Positions 24,296 through 33,213 are shown, numbered from the stretch's first letter. The stretch is DNA of 64,000 nucleotides from Alkaliphilus sp. B6464 (GCF_018141165.1 NZ_CP058558.1:1-64000), one strand, 5' to 3'. Numbers and translations: made by a program. The notes: a model not told the origin generated them from the sequence alone.

Positions 24296-26362
24296 ATGTT
24301 ACAATTAAGTCTTTTTGATGAAAAGTGTTTTGAAAGGTTTAAAATAAAAGAATTAATATTAAAGAATTTTAAAAGGATTCATGGAGAATATAGATTTAAA
24401 TTAAGTCCAAGTATTAATATCATTACTCCTAATTATGAAGATGAAGATTATGAGATAACTGAAACAGCGTGTGGAATTGATTTTGAGCCATTAAAACAAC
24501 ATGTAGATACTCTATGCCAAAATGACATGGTTGATATGATCAAATTATTGAAGAATGAAAGAGATTTTGAATTATGGGACTATAGTTTTTTTTCGAATGA
24601 TAAATATATTTCAGTTGGTGTAGTTATCGAAAAAGAATCTGGAGAAGAAAAGTTTTATGAGAGAAAAAAAAGATATAGAGGAGTAGAGCAAATAGGTGAA
24701 GTCTTAAACTATAGGGAAGGAGAAAAAACAAGATTTAGAAAAATTAATAATAAAAATAAAGAATTAATGGATTTTAAAAATCTAATAAGTAATTTGGCTA
24801 TTTACCCTCATGATTATCCGGTCCTTGATAAAGTAAAATACTCAAAAAACTTTTATAATGTATTATCTCAATACCCAATGATTAGTATAAAAGATTATAT
24901 TGAAGATATTAATAATATATGTGAAAAGTATAATGTTAAGTTTAGATTGATAGTTAATGCTGCTAAAGAAATAGAAATTTATAAAGATACTTCTTCAGGA
25001 TATGATGATTGTAATGAAAGATTGTTAGAATTAGCCATGTTAATTGCTTTAGAAAAGCAGTTAGGGCATAGTATTGTTTTTATTACTCATGGCTTTAAAT
25101 TTACTCATATTTATGATAACGATTTGGATGTTGCAATGGAAATGCTAAATGAGTTTGTATCTCAAGGTAAGCAAGTAATTCTTTTATATGACAATCCTTA
25201 TAATATATGGGATTGGGATAGAGTTATATATAATGTAAAAATAAATAATAAGATAAATGATACACCTAATCTCTACAAAGCCGTATGGTTTAATGAGAAA
25301 TATAAACAAGATGAGGAATGGGATAATGTAACCATTAAACTTGCAGCAAGAGAATTAATAGAAAGACAAGAATTATCTATTGAAGATAAAATAAAGGTTT
25401 CTAAGAGGATCATTAGAAAGGCTTTATTTCAATCTACTAAACCTGCTATTGCTGTAAGTTATGGAAAGGATAGTATGGTTATGTTAGATATAGTAAAAAG
25501 AACTGTTGATGAAATTAAAGAGCAATATGATAATTTATCAGACATAGAAAAGACGAATCATAAAAAACCAGAATATCCTATTATAGTATTTTGTGATACA
25601 GGTGTTGAATTTCCTGAACATTATACATTTATTAGGGAGCAAGAAGAATATCTAAGGAGCATAGGTTTTATGATTTATCGTACAAAACCTAAGACCAATT
25701 TTTTCAAGATAGTCGATAAAAAAGGGTTTCCTATGTTTGGGAAATCTATTAGGAAGGATAGTCACCCTGAGATCTATAGGAAGATTCAAAGTTTAGGGAT
25801 TAGGACTTGTGGCAACTACTGCTGTGAGAAACTAAAAGAGGAACCCTCTGCTGAACTCTATAAAGAACTTAAAGTAGATTTAGCATTTGTAGGTCTGCTT
25901 GCCGTTGAAAGCAGAAGAAGGAGAGAGGGTTGGTATGTAACAGGAGATATTTATTATAATCAAACTGAAGGATACCACAAGGCACTCCCAATTATTCATT
26001 TTAAAGAAGAAGATATATTTAAATATATAGAAACGTTTAATGTTTCGATATCTCCACTGTATTCAATGGGATATTGGAAACAAGAAGATGGAGAAGAAGA
26101 GTTCATCAAATATACTCGTACAGGATGTTGGCCATGTTCCATGTCGATTCAATTTTCAGGAAACAATATGGAAATGTTAAGAAATACACATCCTAAATTA
26201 TGGAATACTATAATGGTGAAAAAAGGCTTGGCTAAAGAAATATATAAATTCAAGCATGGAATTAAAGAGGAAAAATGGACAGAAGATTGCATGAGAGTCT
26301 TAGAAAGATATTTAGAAGTAAAGCCCTGCCATTTTGATACAACTAGTTGGAAAATTTCTTAA
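24296..26362 (+). CDS. Degenerate ABC-ATPase domain fused to PAPS-reductase-like (PP-loop) enzyme
   Basis: 688 residues in two domains. Residues 1-340 follow a RecF/SMC-type ATPase: FKIKELILKNFKRIHGEY and SPSINIITP at the N-terminus, later NERLLELAMLIALEKQLGHSIVFITHG and GKQVILLYDN. The Walker A loop (expected after 'NIIT') is replaced by PNYEDEDYE and no clear Walker B Asp-Glu is left. Residues about 380-688 are a PAPS reductase/DndC-type PP-loop enzyme: VSYGKDSMVML, FCDTGVEFPEHY, a CGNYCCEKLK cluster and TGCWPCSM, where four or more Cys could hold an Fe-S cluster. DndC uses such chemistry in DNA phosphorothioation, but DndA, B, D and E are absent. A Trm1-like methyltransferase follows after a terminator. 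I infer a sulfur- or nucleotide-transfer modification enzyme with a fused DNA-sensing module. Confidence 0.72.
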   Translation: MLQLSLFDEKCFERFKIKELILKNFKRIHGEYRFKLSPSINIITPNYEDEDYEITETACGIDFEPLKQHVDTLCQNDMVDMIKLLKNERDFELWDYSFFSNDKYISVGVVIEKESGEEKFYERKKRYRGVEQIGEVLNYREGEKTRFRKINNKNKELMDFKNLISNLAIYPHDYPVLDKVKYSKNFYNVLSQYPMISIKDYIEDINNICEKYNVKFRLIVNAAKEIEIYKDTSSGYDDCNERLLELAMLIALEKQLGHSIVFITHGFKFTHIYDNDLDVAMEMLNEFVSQGKQVILLYDNPYNIWDWDRVIYNVKINNKINDTPNLYKAVWFNEKYKQDEEWDNVTIKLAARELIERQELSIEDKIKVSKRIIRKALFQSTKPAIAVSYGKDSMVMLDIVKRTVDEIKEQYDNLSDIEKTNHKKPEYPIIVFCDTGVEFPEHYTFIREQEEYLRSIGFMIYRTKPKTNFFKIVDKKGFPMFGKSIRKDSHPEIYRKIQSLGIRTCGNYCCEKLKEEPSAELYKELKVDLAFVGLLAVESRRRREGWYVTGDIYYNQTEGYHKALPIIHFKEEDIFKYIETFNVSISPLYSMGYWKQEDGEEEFIKYTRTGCWPCSMSIQFSGNNMEMLRNTHPKLWNTIMVKKGLAKEIYKFKHGIKEEKWTEDCMRVLERYLEVKPCHFDTTSWKIS

Positions 26363-26364
26363 TT

Positions 26365-26391
26365 AAAAACCCCTATTTAGGGGCTTTTTTT
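26365..26391 (+). terminator. Terminator of the PP-loop fusion gene
   Basis: AAAACCCCTA/TAGGGGCTTTTTT hairpin immediately after the stop. Confidence 0.85.
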
Positions 26392-26467
26392 ATATCAATG
26401 ACAATTTGAATAAAGAATATTTGTTAATTATAATGCCTCTACTTAAAAAAGTTTTGGAGGTGTTGAA

Positions 26468-27079
26468 TTGGCTAAATCATATAGAGCAATTAGGCATGAT
26501 GTAGTTAGAGAAAAGCAAAAACATAATGCTAATGAAGTACACCATCCTAAAGAAAAGATAGAGCAGATAGAAAAAATATTGAAAGATAAAAGAAACCTTA
26601 AAATAGTGGAATTCTTTGCAGGACAAGGAAATCTAACAAAAACATATGAGAAGTATGCGAATGCTAATGAGGTAGAGTGCTACGATAAAAAACTTAAAAC
26701 AGGTGATAGTTATTTATTATTTCATAAATTAATACATGAAAAGAGAAAATATGACGTTATTGACTTGGATCCATACGGATTTCCTAATAGGTTTTTGCCA
26801 GATATATTCTTACTTATAGAAGACGGATATATGTTTATTACAATGCCTAAACCATATGTAAATATATTAAATGGGATTACACAGCAGCATTTAACCTGCT
26901 ATTTTGGAGAGTTTAATCCAAGTTTAAACACTATATTAGAAAAAATAAAATTATATGCATTATGTCATTGGAGAGATAGTGAAGTTCTAGATGTTACAGA
27001 TTTAGGGAGGCTATGGAGAATAGCATTAAGAGTAAAAAGGGTAAAGGCAACAGAGTATACAGGAATAAGAAATAGATAA
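26468..27079 (+). CDS. SAM-dependent methyltransferase-like protein
   Basis: 203 residues, TTG start after GGAGG. Motif I is IVEFFAGQGNLTKTYE; motif IV is DLDPYGFPN, close to the D-P-F/Y-G of Trm1-type tRNA guanine methyltransferases and to the DPPY of N6-adenine enzymes. Length is about half that of Trm1, with no C-terminal RNA-binding part. Such short DPYG proteins are found in phages and plasmids. It lies behind the PP-loop fusion, with a terminator between, and may act in the same nucleic-acid modification. Substrate unknown. Confidence 0.68.
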   Translation: MAKSYRAIRHDVVREKQKHNANEVHHPKEKIEQIEKILKDKRNLKIVEFFAGQGNLTKTYEKYANANEVECYDKKLKTGDSYLLFHKLIHEKRKYDVIDLDPYGFPNRFLPDIFLLIEDGYMFITMPKPYVNILNGITQQHLTCYFGEFNPSLNTILEKIKLYALCHWRDSEVLDVTDLGRLWRIALRVKRVKATEYTGIRNR

Positions 27080-27183
27080 TTTTCTTTTATAATTTAGAAA
27101 AAAAGTTGAAATTGTAGGCAGTTATTATTTATCTTGATTAAAGATTTTTAATTAGGAATATAAAATTATAAGGAGTGGCTATT

Positions 27184-27939
27184 ATGAATACAAAAATAGA
27201 AAAAAACAGTGGAATATTTTATGAAATTATTGGATCTTTAGAAAGTAATAAAACAATACTTTTTATTCATGGTGCAGGAGGAAATATGGAAATGCTTAAA
27301 CCAATAGCATCCAAATTAGAAGATTGTAAATGTGTTCTAATTAATCTTCCGGGACATCAAGGTTCTCTTGGAGAAGTTCCTGATTCACTTGATAAGTATA
27401 TACCATCATTAAAAATATTCATTGAAAGTCTAAAAAATGAATTAGGTGATGATATATCTGTAGTAGGTCATTCTCTAGGGGGCTTAGTAGTTTTATTATT
27501 AGGGTTAGAAAAAATACCATCAATAAAAAGACTCATTATTCTTAATTCCGGTGGGAAAATTAGTATAGATAAAAAGTTTATTGATAAGTTGAAAAACGGA
27601 AAAATAGATAAGTTTCAAATTCTAAAGTGGTCTGGTTCACCTTTTGATTTAAGACTTTTAAAGTTCTTGTTTAATAAAAGAGCATTTGAGTCTGATAGTG
27701 TCACCATAAAAGATTTTATTACTGGGAATAATTATGATATAAGACATAAACTAATTGATATTGATATCCCAGTATTAATAGTTGCAGGTGAAAAAGATGA
27801 ATTAACTACTGTTGAACATGCAATGGAATTAAAAGAAATAATAGAGGATTCTAAGGTAGAAGTAATTTCTAAGGTATCACATTTATTACCAGTAGTCGCT
27901 TGTGACAAGGCATCTAAATTAATTCGTGAGTTTATATAA
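27184..27939 (+). CDS. Alpha/beta hydrolase
   Basis: 251 residues with a full triad: oxyanion FIHGAGG, nucleophile elbow GHSLGG (Ser near 97), acid in AGEKDELTT (Asp near 207) and His in VSHLLPV near the end. A small cap region (KIDKFQILKWSGSPF…) sits between. Likely a soluble esterase or acylhydrolase; substrate unknown. ATG 27184 is chosen as AAGGAG overlaps the GTG at 27175. Confidence 0.85.
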   Translation: MNTKIEKNSGIFYEIIGSLESNKTILFIHGAGGNMEMLKPIASKLEDCKCVLINLPGHQGSLGEVPDSLDKYIPSLKIFIESLKNELGDDISVVGHSLGGLVVLLLGLEKIPSIKRLIILNSGGKISIDKKFIDKLKNGKIDKFQILKWSGSPFDLRLLKFLFNKRAFESDSVTIKDFITGNNYDIRHKLIDIDIPVLIVAGEKDELTTVEHAMELKEIIEDSKVEVISKVSHLLPVVACDKASKLIREFI

Positions 27940-28072
27940 AAAAGAGGTTTTAAATTAATTATATAGGGTTTCTAAAAAAGTGTACTGATAAGCCAAGTTT
28001 TTATATTAGAACGAAATGTATAAAAATTAAAAAGTGTGTTGCTTTTTGTAAAAATGGAGGTATTTATTAAAA

Positions 28073-28579
28073 ATGAATATGGAAAATAAAAAGGTTCAGT
28101 ATTATAAATTAGTAAAAAATATGGATACAAATTTAAAACCATACATAGTATTGCCTATGTATGATGAATGCCCTAATATGGGAACTTATCACTCTACTTT
28201 AGGGGTACCACACCCTCAAATGAGTGATTACCTAATTTATGATAACGGAGATATTATATTCTCTTCTGCTTATAGAGATTTTGATTATGTTTCTTTTACA
28301 AATAAAGCAAATTTAGAAGATTTATTAAAAAAAGAAATAATTCGAGAAGTTAGTTTTGAAGCATATAGTTTAGATATTGAATTAACTAATAGTGTCAAAG
28401 GAATATGTGAAAAAATTGATTGTTCGGAATTCGGATTAGATTATATGAAGGAAAACAAAGAAGATTACAGTGAAGAAGATATAAGAAAAGAGCAAAATAA
28501 ATTAATAATTTTAAAAGAACAATTAAAAAATTTACACGATAAACGGGCAGAATTATCTAAGAATTGGCTAAAGATTTAA
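28073..28579 (+). CDS. Hypothetical protein, 168 residues
   Basis: Contains MGTYHSTLGVPHPQMSDYLIYDNGDIIFSSAYRDF in the first half and a charged helix (EEDIRKEQNKLIILKEQLKNLHDKRAEL) at the end. GGAGG is 12 bases from the ATG, a little long. Not recognised. Confidence 0.55.
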   Translation: MNMENKKVQYYKLVKNMDTNLKPYIVLPMYDECPNMGTYHSTLGVPHPQMSDYLIYDNGDIIFSSAYRDFDYVSFTNKANLEDLLKKEIIREVSFEAYSLDIELTNSVKGICEKIDCSEFGLDYMKENKEDYSEEDIRKEQNKLIILKEQLKNLHDKRAELSKNWLKI

Positions 28580-28725
28580 AGTATGTTTGAATTCTATAAC
28601 TATCTTCTGTGGAGAAGATTAGGTTCAGATATATCAATCATCTTACAGAAATTATAAGATAGTAAACTATAACTCCATCCACACAGTTTTTTTGATACCC
28701 ATTATATATAAATATTTAGAGTAAG

Positions 28726-28758
28726 GTAAGGTATATAAGATATACCTTACTCTTTTTT
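28726..28758 (+). terminator. Intrinsic terminator
   Basis: GTAAGGTATA, loop TAAGA, TATACCTTAC, then TCTTTTTTTA. It follows no intact gene directly, which suggests that transcription of the region 28580-28720 is real. Confidence 0.75.
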
Positions 28759-28902
28759 TATAATACTGATATTTAACTTAGAGAAATCAAGGTGGATATT
28801 TGAATAGCAGAATCAATCTAAAAAACATTAGTATAAAATGTATAATGAAATTATTCGTGATAAATAGTAAAAAATAAACAGTAAGGGAATCTCCTGCTAT
28901 TT

Positions 28903-29059
28903 TTATGAACTAATTGCATGATAATATGCATATTTTAGAGCAAAGAGCATGTGACTCATTTCCTTAATATAATGAAAAGTTTTTGATGTAATATTTAGTT
29001 CATAGCAAGTCTCCCAAGATTTTCGTGTACTGTATATATAACTGATAGAAATATTTTAT
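28903..29059 (-). pseudogene. Coding remnant, minus strand
   Basis: A frame of about 50 codons without a start (…SWETCYELNITSKTFHYIKE…, ending LFALKYAYYHAISS) looks protein-like. Family not recognised; may be the 3' end of a lost gene. Confidence 0.28.
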
Positions 29060-29116
29060 TATTCGCAGCACTCCTTTGAACACGTATGTGCGACTAAAAG
29101 AGATCTCTTTTAACAT

Positions 29117-29145
29117 AAAAAAGACTGTCGATGGTTTCGACAGCC
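29117..29145 (-). terminator. Terminator of the small membrane protein gene
   Basis: GGGCTGTCG, loop, CGACAGTC and a six-T run on the minus strand. Confidence 0.8.
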
Positions 29146-29325
29146 CTATTTTGGAGAAATAATAATACCTATAATACAAAAAAGAATATAATAAAAATAA
29201 ATACCTATATTTGGATCAATAATATTAAAAACTCCTCCTACTAGAATTTGTTCTACACCTAAAAATGTGAGTAGCCATCCAGATACTATTCCAATAATCA
29301 TGCCCATAAATATTTTTTTAAACAT
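29146..29325 (-). CDS. Small membrane protein, 59 residues
   Basis: Two predicted transmembrane helices (IFMGMIIGIVSGWLLTFLGV and IGIYFYYILFCIIGIIIS). ATG 29325 chosen by AAGGAG spacing. Could be a holin-like or regulatory membrane peptide; no function assigned. Confidence 0.55.
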   Translation of the reverse strand: MFKKIFMGMIIGIVSGWLLTFLGVEQILVGGVFNIIDPNIGIYFYYILFCIIGIIISPK

Positions 29326-29495
29326 GAGAACCACTCCTTTAATTAGATATTCTTGTTGATACTATAAGGGTTTTAAAATTGAATTTCAAATAAACATGTC
29401 TTTTATGCTTTACTTGATCTAAATATTTGTATTGAAATAAAATATAAAAAATATGTTATATTTAGAATTGAGTTCATATTAAAGGAGGATTTTAT

Positions 29496-29726
29496 ATGAC
29501 TAAGAAAAAAAATAAAAAGACTTTTTTGAATCATGTAAAAAAGAAAACAGAAAACAGTATTACGTTAGATGCGACAAAAATGCTGATTGAGGGTGAGGGA
29601 AAACTAGGGCGACACAACACGAGTCAAAAGGCTCATGTTCATTTAACTACTAAAGATAAGTTTTTAAACAGAAACAGTAAACAATCAAAAAAAGAACTAC
29701 ATAAACTTAGACAAAAGTTTATGTAG
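29496..29726 (+). CDS. Small strongly basic protein, 76 residues
   Basis: Lys/Arg-rich ends (MTKKKNKKTFLNHVKKK and KQSKKELHKLRQKFM) around a short neutral core. Probably a nucleic-acid-binding protein. AAAGGAGG ribosome site. The last 12 codons and the stop are inside a long perfect hairpin that acts as its terminator. Confidence 0.55.
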   Translation: MTKKKNKKTFLNHVKKKTENSITLDATKMLIEGEGKLGRHNTSQKAHVHLTTKDKFLNRNSKQSKKELHKLRQKFM

Positions 29727-29734
29727 TTCTTTTG
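29690..29734 (+). terminator. Long terminator hairpin overlapping the end of the coding region
   Basis: A 19-bp perfect stem AAAAGAACTACATAAACTT with a 6-base loop; the TAG stop at 29724 is in the 3' arm. The T run follows at once. Confidence 0.85.
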
Positions 29735-29791
29735 ATTTTATATGTTATTTTAAATAAAAAGCAAGACACATATATAAAGGAGTGAAATAAG

Positions 29792-30292
29792 GTGGATAAG
29801 GTATATAAGCAAATACAAGAATATGAACGAATTAATCATCAAAGTTTTTCTGGTATCTTTATTACAGATAGAGAGTATGAAGATGAAAAAATTAAGGAAT
29901 TAGTTGAAAGGTTATGTAAAAACTTTAATAAGGTTGGAGTGGTGGATTCTAAAATGAGAAATATTGAGTCTAATTCAAATTATATAATTGCACCTTCATC
30001 GTATGCAGGAATAGCGGATATGTTAATTTTCTCTAACGGTAAATATGTCACTATGAAAGGCAACCTGTTAATGACAAGGCCTGATTATATTATTTTTAGA
30101 GAATATATTTCAGAAGAAAATATTGAGGAAGTTATTAAAGTAATTTCTTGCGGAGAACATGTTGTTGCATTTATGAATTTTGAGAAACAAAAAATTGAGA
30201 TATTAATTCAAAAAAAATTAGGGCTATCAGATAAGGGAGCAAAAAGGTTTATGAGGTCTATTACAATATGTGGTGTAAGGAACAAAAACTAA
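29792..30292 (+). CDS. Hypothetical protein, 166 residues
   Basis: GTG start behind GGAGTG/AAGG. Alternating strands and helices (FSGIFITDREYEDEKI … NYIIAPSSYAGIADMLIF … DYIIFREYISEENIEEVI … EHVVAFMNFEKQKIEIL). The order faintly recalls the second half of a secretion or pilus ATPase without the P-loop, but the match is weak. Followed by a terminator. Confidence 0.5.
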   Translation: MDKVYKQIQEYERINHQSFSGIFITDREYEDEKIKELVERLCKNFNKVGVVDSKMRNIESNSNYIIAPSSYAGIADMLIFSNGKYVTMKGNLLMTRPDYIIFREYISEENIEEVIKVISCGEHVVAFMNFEKQKIEILIQKKLGLSDKGAKRFMRSITICGVRNKN

Positions 30293-30312
30293 ATTTTAAT
30301 AATAAATAATAC

Positions 30313-30340
30313 AAGCACCTAAAAATAGGGGTGCTTTTTT
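30313..30340 (+). terminator. Intrinsic terminator
   Basis: AGCACCT…AGGGGTGCT hairpin with a six-T run. Confidence 0.8.
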
Positions 30341-30392
30341 ATGCAAAAAATTTATAAGGAGTTTTTATTTATATTAAGAAATTTAAACTATT

Positions 30393-30420
30393 ATCTTAAA
30401 TAATATTATCGTAAGTGATA
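30393..30420. repeat. 28-bp repeat, copy 1
   Basis: ATCTTAAATAATATT followed by ATCGTAAGTGATA. The same 28 bases with one difference occur at 52616-52643. Both copies lie in intergenic DNA shortly after a gene end. Confidence 0.55.
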
Positions 30421-30566
30421 GTAATATCAGTGTGTAACTTATTAATGCAAATTATATCGAATGACTTAAAAATTAGGTCATTTTTTATTTCTTGAATTTG
30501 ATTTTACTTATTGATTATACTTCATTAGTACAATAAGTATTTATGAAATTTAGGGAGGGATTTTAA

Positions 30567-30857
30567 ATGTCAGATATGCAATTAGAGAATATATCATTTG
30601 AAGAATTTATGGGCATTAAGTACCATAGAGGCGGAGTATTGGTGAATTTACCTCAAAGGAAATTAACTGATGAAGAAATTGAGGATATATGGGACCATTT
30701 AGGAGATATACCGATTGATGAAGATGAATGTCTTGATGATAATTATTTTATTTGGACAAAAGGTTCAGATAAATATGAAGATGTATGGAGATGGTTTGAT
30801 AGTAATCATAGCAAAGGAGTCGCATATTTGGTAAATGATTACAAAGGTAAAAATTAA
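30567..30857 (+). CDS. Small acidic protein, 96 residues
   Basis: Highly acidic middle (DEEIEDIWDHLGDIPIDEDECLDD) and aromatic end (WRWFDSNHSKGVAYLVNDY). GGGAGGG ribosome site. 21 bases before the next gene, one operon. Not recognised. Confidence 0.55.
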   Translation: MSDMQLENISFEEFMGIKYHRGGVLVNLPQRKLTDEEIEDIWDHLGDIPIDEDECLDDNYFIWTKGSDKYEDVWRWFDSNHSKGVAYLVNDYKGKN

Positions 30858-30878
30858 TTTAAAAAGGAGAGGATTTCT

Positions 30879-31403
30879 ATGTTAACTGCTATTTTAATTA
30901 TCGGGATTATTAATCTTATTATAGGTGTTATATTAATTTTATGGACAAATAGAATTGATGATTCTTTACTTGAAACAAGAATAGATATGCAAATGTTAAA
31001 AAAGGACATATTAAAAAACATAGAAAATTTAACAGATAAAATTGAAACATTAGATATTAATAATGTTGAGGAAAGTGCTATAAAAGAGTGGGAGCAATCC
31101 GCTGCTGAAGAAATTGACTTTATTACAGAGGATGCTTCTATTAAAACAGAAGATATTGCTAATTTAACTATTAAAGAAATGTATCAGATTTCAAAATTTG
31201 TTGTGGAACAGGAAGAAGATGAAAAGTGGTATGTTTATAAAGCAATGTGTCAATTAGACGGATGTAATATGGAGGGAACACCTTTTGAAACAGAGAGAGA
31301 AGCACTTGAAGAAGGAGTAAAGATGACACTAGAGGGTAAGAAGTTAAGCATGTATGCATGTCCTTCTTGCTATATTGAATATCAGAATGAATTTGTATTA
31401 TAA
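30879..31403 (+). CDS. Membrane-anchored protein with C-terminal Cys motif, 174 residues
   Basis: One N-terminal transmembrane helix (ILIIGIINLIIGVILILW), a coiled-coil-like stretch to residue 60, an acidic linker, and a C-terminal domain with CQLDGCNMEGTPFETEREAL and ACPSCYIEY. The soluble part faces the cytoplasm if the helix is an N-out anchor. Not recognised. Confidence 0.55.
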   Translation: MLTAILIIGIINLIIGVILILWTNRIDDSLLETRIDMQMLKKDILKNIENLTDKIETLDINNVEESAIKEWEQSAAEEIDFITEDASIKTEDIANLTIKEMYQISKFVVEQEEDEKWYVYKAMCQLDGCNMEGTPFETEREALEEGVKMTLEGKKLSMYACPSCYIEYQNEFVL

Positions 31404-31520
31404 ACAGATTAATAAACAAGGTCTGTATCCTATCATTGTTATACTAAAAAATATTTATTTAAAATGGGATTGCATTTGGAAGGATAAATGAAATATTAAA
31501 CCTGTAGAGGAGGATCATAT

Positions 31521-31733
31521 ATGGATGCGAAATTAGAATTTGAATTAAATCAAAAATTGGAAAAGCCAAGTTTTACTAAAATCCATCAAAAAGCAATGGC
31601 AATATTTAGAGAAGTAGAAGAAGGGACAGAAGTTTTTGAAAAGGTAAAAGAGTTAATTGATACTATTGAGAAAGAACAAAGTAAGATGGATGATTTAAAA
31701 GGCATGATGTATTTAATCGCAAGTAAAATGTAA
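31521..31733 (+). CDS. Small helical protein, 70 residues
   Basis: Charged, helical (KAMAIFREVEEGTEVFEKVKELIDTIEKEQSK), AGAGGAGG ribosome site. Not recognised. Confidence 0.5.
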   Translation: MDAKLEFELNQKLEKPSFTKIHQKAMAIFREVEEGTEVFEKVKELIDTIEKEQSKMDDLKGMMYLIASKM

Positions 31734-31792
31734 TTTTGAGGATATGACAATGAATAATCTTAAAACACTTTTATAAGAATAAAGTGGTATGA

Positions 31793-32068
31793 TACCCATG
31801 GGAACAATTTCATACTAAAATAGTTACAATAGAAAAAGAAGAAAAATTTATAGCAATGTATGGTTCTGCTAATTTAACTAGAAGAAATGTAGATGATTAT
31901 AATTTGGAAACAAAAGTAATAACCAAAACTTCTAAGGATACTATATTATGTAATAGTATGAAAATTTATTTTGATAGAATATGGACTAATAAAGGTACAT
32001 ATTATACTGTCCATTATGAAAATTATAAAGTGGATTCTTTTATAAAGACTCTTATCTATCATTTTTAA
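31793..32068 (+). pseudogene. C-terminal fragment of a phospholipase-D-like protein
   Basis: An open frame without a start begins YPWEQFHTKIVTIEKEE and runs through MYGSANLTRRNVDDYNLETKV, the second HKD motif (H-x-K … GSANLTRRN … E) of the PLD/cardiolipin synthase superfamily. The first HKD half is missing and a stop lies just upstream at 31790. This is the tail of a truncated gene. Confidence 0.7.
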
Positions 32069-32104
32069 GAATGGAGTGGGTTCTCTACTTTTTAGTTCAA
32101 AGTT

Positions 32105-32133
32105 AAAGGTGCCTAGTACTATAGGCACTTTTT
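32105..32133 (+). terminator. Terminator behind the PLD fragment
   Basis: AGGTGCCTA/ATAGGCACTTTTT hairpin. Confidence 0.7.
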
Positions 32134-32219
32134 ACTTGAATTAGCGTCTAACAATTGACTATATTACATAAGAGATATGTGTATATAGGATTTAAATTAA
32201 TTTAATGGAGGTATTAACT

Positions 32220-32672
32220 ATGGCTAAGAAACCATTAGAAAAGCAAATGAACACTATAAAGGCAGTTTTATACTTTGGAAAGTATGCACAATATAAGTTA
32301 TACTATACAAAACTTCAACTGCTACTTTTTTATTATGAAAAGGAGTATCTAAAGAATTTTAAAGATAAAATTCTGAATTGTGATTTTTTATATGATGGAT
32401 ATACTCCTAAACCCGAAGGATTGGAGGAATTGCTTGAAGTTTTAAATTCAAAAGAAATAATAATTGTTTCTGATAGTAATTATGGTAAATATATTAAAAC
32501 TCTTTTTCATATTGAAGAATTTGAATATGATGAAAAGGAATTAATGATTCTTCAAAAAATTCTTCATGAACTTGATAGCCTTACGTCAATGCAGATTATG
32601 GAGAAAAAATTTGAACCGCAACTAACTCAAGGGAAATTAACTGCTGTTACCAAAACAATAATAGAATTTTAA
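32220..32672 (+). CDS. Hypothetical protein, 150 residues, possibly frameshifted at the end
   Basis: Basic, aromatic N-terminus (AVLYFGKYAQYKLYYTKLQLLLFYYEKEYL) and a helical tail. GGAGG at 32206 sets the start. After the stop, 32675-32803 in another frame encodes a convincing 43-residue continuation (EFYGYDIEIKINTSNSIIV…CMIELIEKLKL) up to the terminator, so the gene may have suffered a frameshift near 32640-32670. Family not recognised. Confidence 0.5.
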   Translation: MAKKPLEKQMNTIKAVLYFGKYAQYKLYYTKLQLLLFYYEKEYLKNFKDKILNCDFLYDGYTPKPEGLEELLEVLNSKEIIIVSDSNYGKYIKTLFHIEEFEYDEKELMILQKILHELDSLTSMQIMEKKFEPQLTQGKLTAVTKTIIEF

Positions 32673-32804
32673 ATGAATTTTATGGCTATGATATTGAAAT
32701 AAAAATTAATACTAGCAATAGTATTATAGTAAAATATGGTGGTATACTCTGTGATGTACTTTGGTCTTGTATGATAGAATTAATAGAAAAATTGAAGTTA
32801 TAAT

Positions 32805-32830
32805 AAAGGTCAGGACATCCTGACCTTTTA
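32805..32830. terminator. Bidirectional terminator
   Basis: AAAGGTCAGGA/TCCTGACCTTT hairpin between convergent genes. Confidence 0.75.
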
Positions 32831-32859
32831 AATTTAGAAAACAATTAAAGTATAATCTT

Positions 32860-33105
32860 CTATGAAACTTTTATAACAGTACCTTTTGTTAGTTGATACC
32901 TTATTATGAAATCAACTATCATCTTTCCAGAAATTATGTGTCCACCCGTTCTAGTTGTTGCTTTGTGCAGAAATTCTATTTTCCCTTGTTTTAATAGTCT
33001 CTGAACATACCTGCTACTAACTCCCAATATTTCTGCGACCTCTATTGTTGTATATTCTTTTTTAATATCAAAATCGTACTCATACGACATCTGTATTTTT
33101 ACCAC
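32860..33105 (-). CDS. Excisionase-like helix-turn-helix protein
   Basis: 81 residues, GTG start. EYTTIEVAEILGVSSRYVQRLLKQGKIEFLH is a winged MerR/excisionase helix-turn-helix, followed by the wing (ATTRTGGHIISGKMIVDFI). Such proteins bind att or operator sites as directionality factors or small regulators. No integrase is in the window. A transcription-regulator role is equally possible. Confidence 0.75.
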   Translation of the reverse strand: MVKIQMSYEYDFDIKKEYTTIEVAEILGVSSRYVQRLLKQGKIEFLHKATTRTGGHIISGKMIVDFIIRYQLTKGTVIKVS

Positions 33106-33213
33106 AATTCCTTCTCCTTATCTAATATTACTGAAATAATATATATTTTGCTTAAATTAAAATCAGGCAAATTTATTATATCTAAAACATATTTAGGATT
33201 CAAATAATAGTTT

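Larger units (their letters stand above)
28580..29145. other. Intergenic region with structured elements and a gene remnant
   Basis: About 570 bases without an intact gene. At 28603-28661 CTATCTT…CTGT pairs with ACAG…AAGATAG around a 30-base interior, followed at 28690 by a T run, so a small structured RNA is possible. A strong terminator lies at 28726, a minus-strand coding remnant at 28903-29059, and the terminator of the next minus-strand gene at 29117. Confidence 0.4.

Noticed and set aside
24296-26362. A complete Dnd phosphorothioation system
   Set aside because: Only a DndC-like domain is present; DndA, B, D, E and restriction partners are missing.
29792-30292. A PilT/secretion ATPase
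   Set aside because: Only a faint resemblance in the order of strands; no Walker A, no Asp box. Left as hypothetical.
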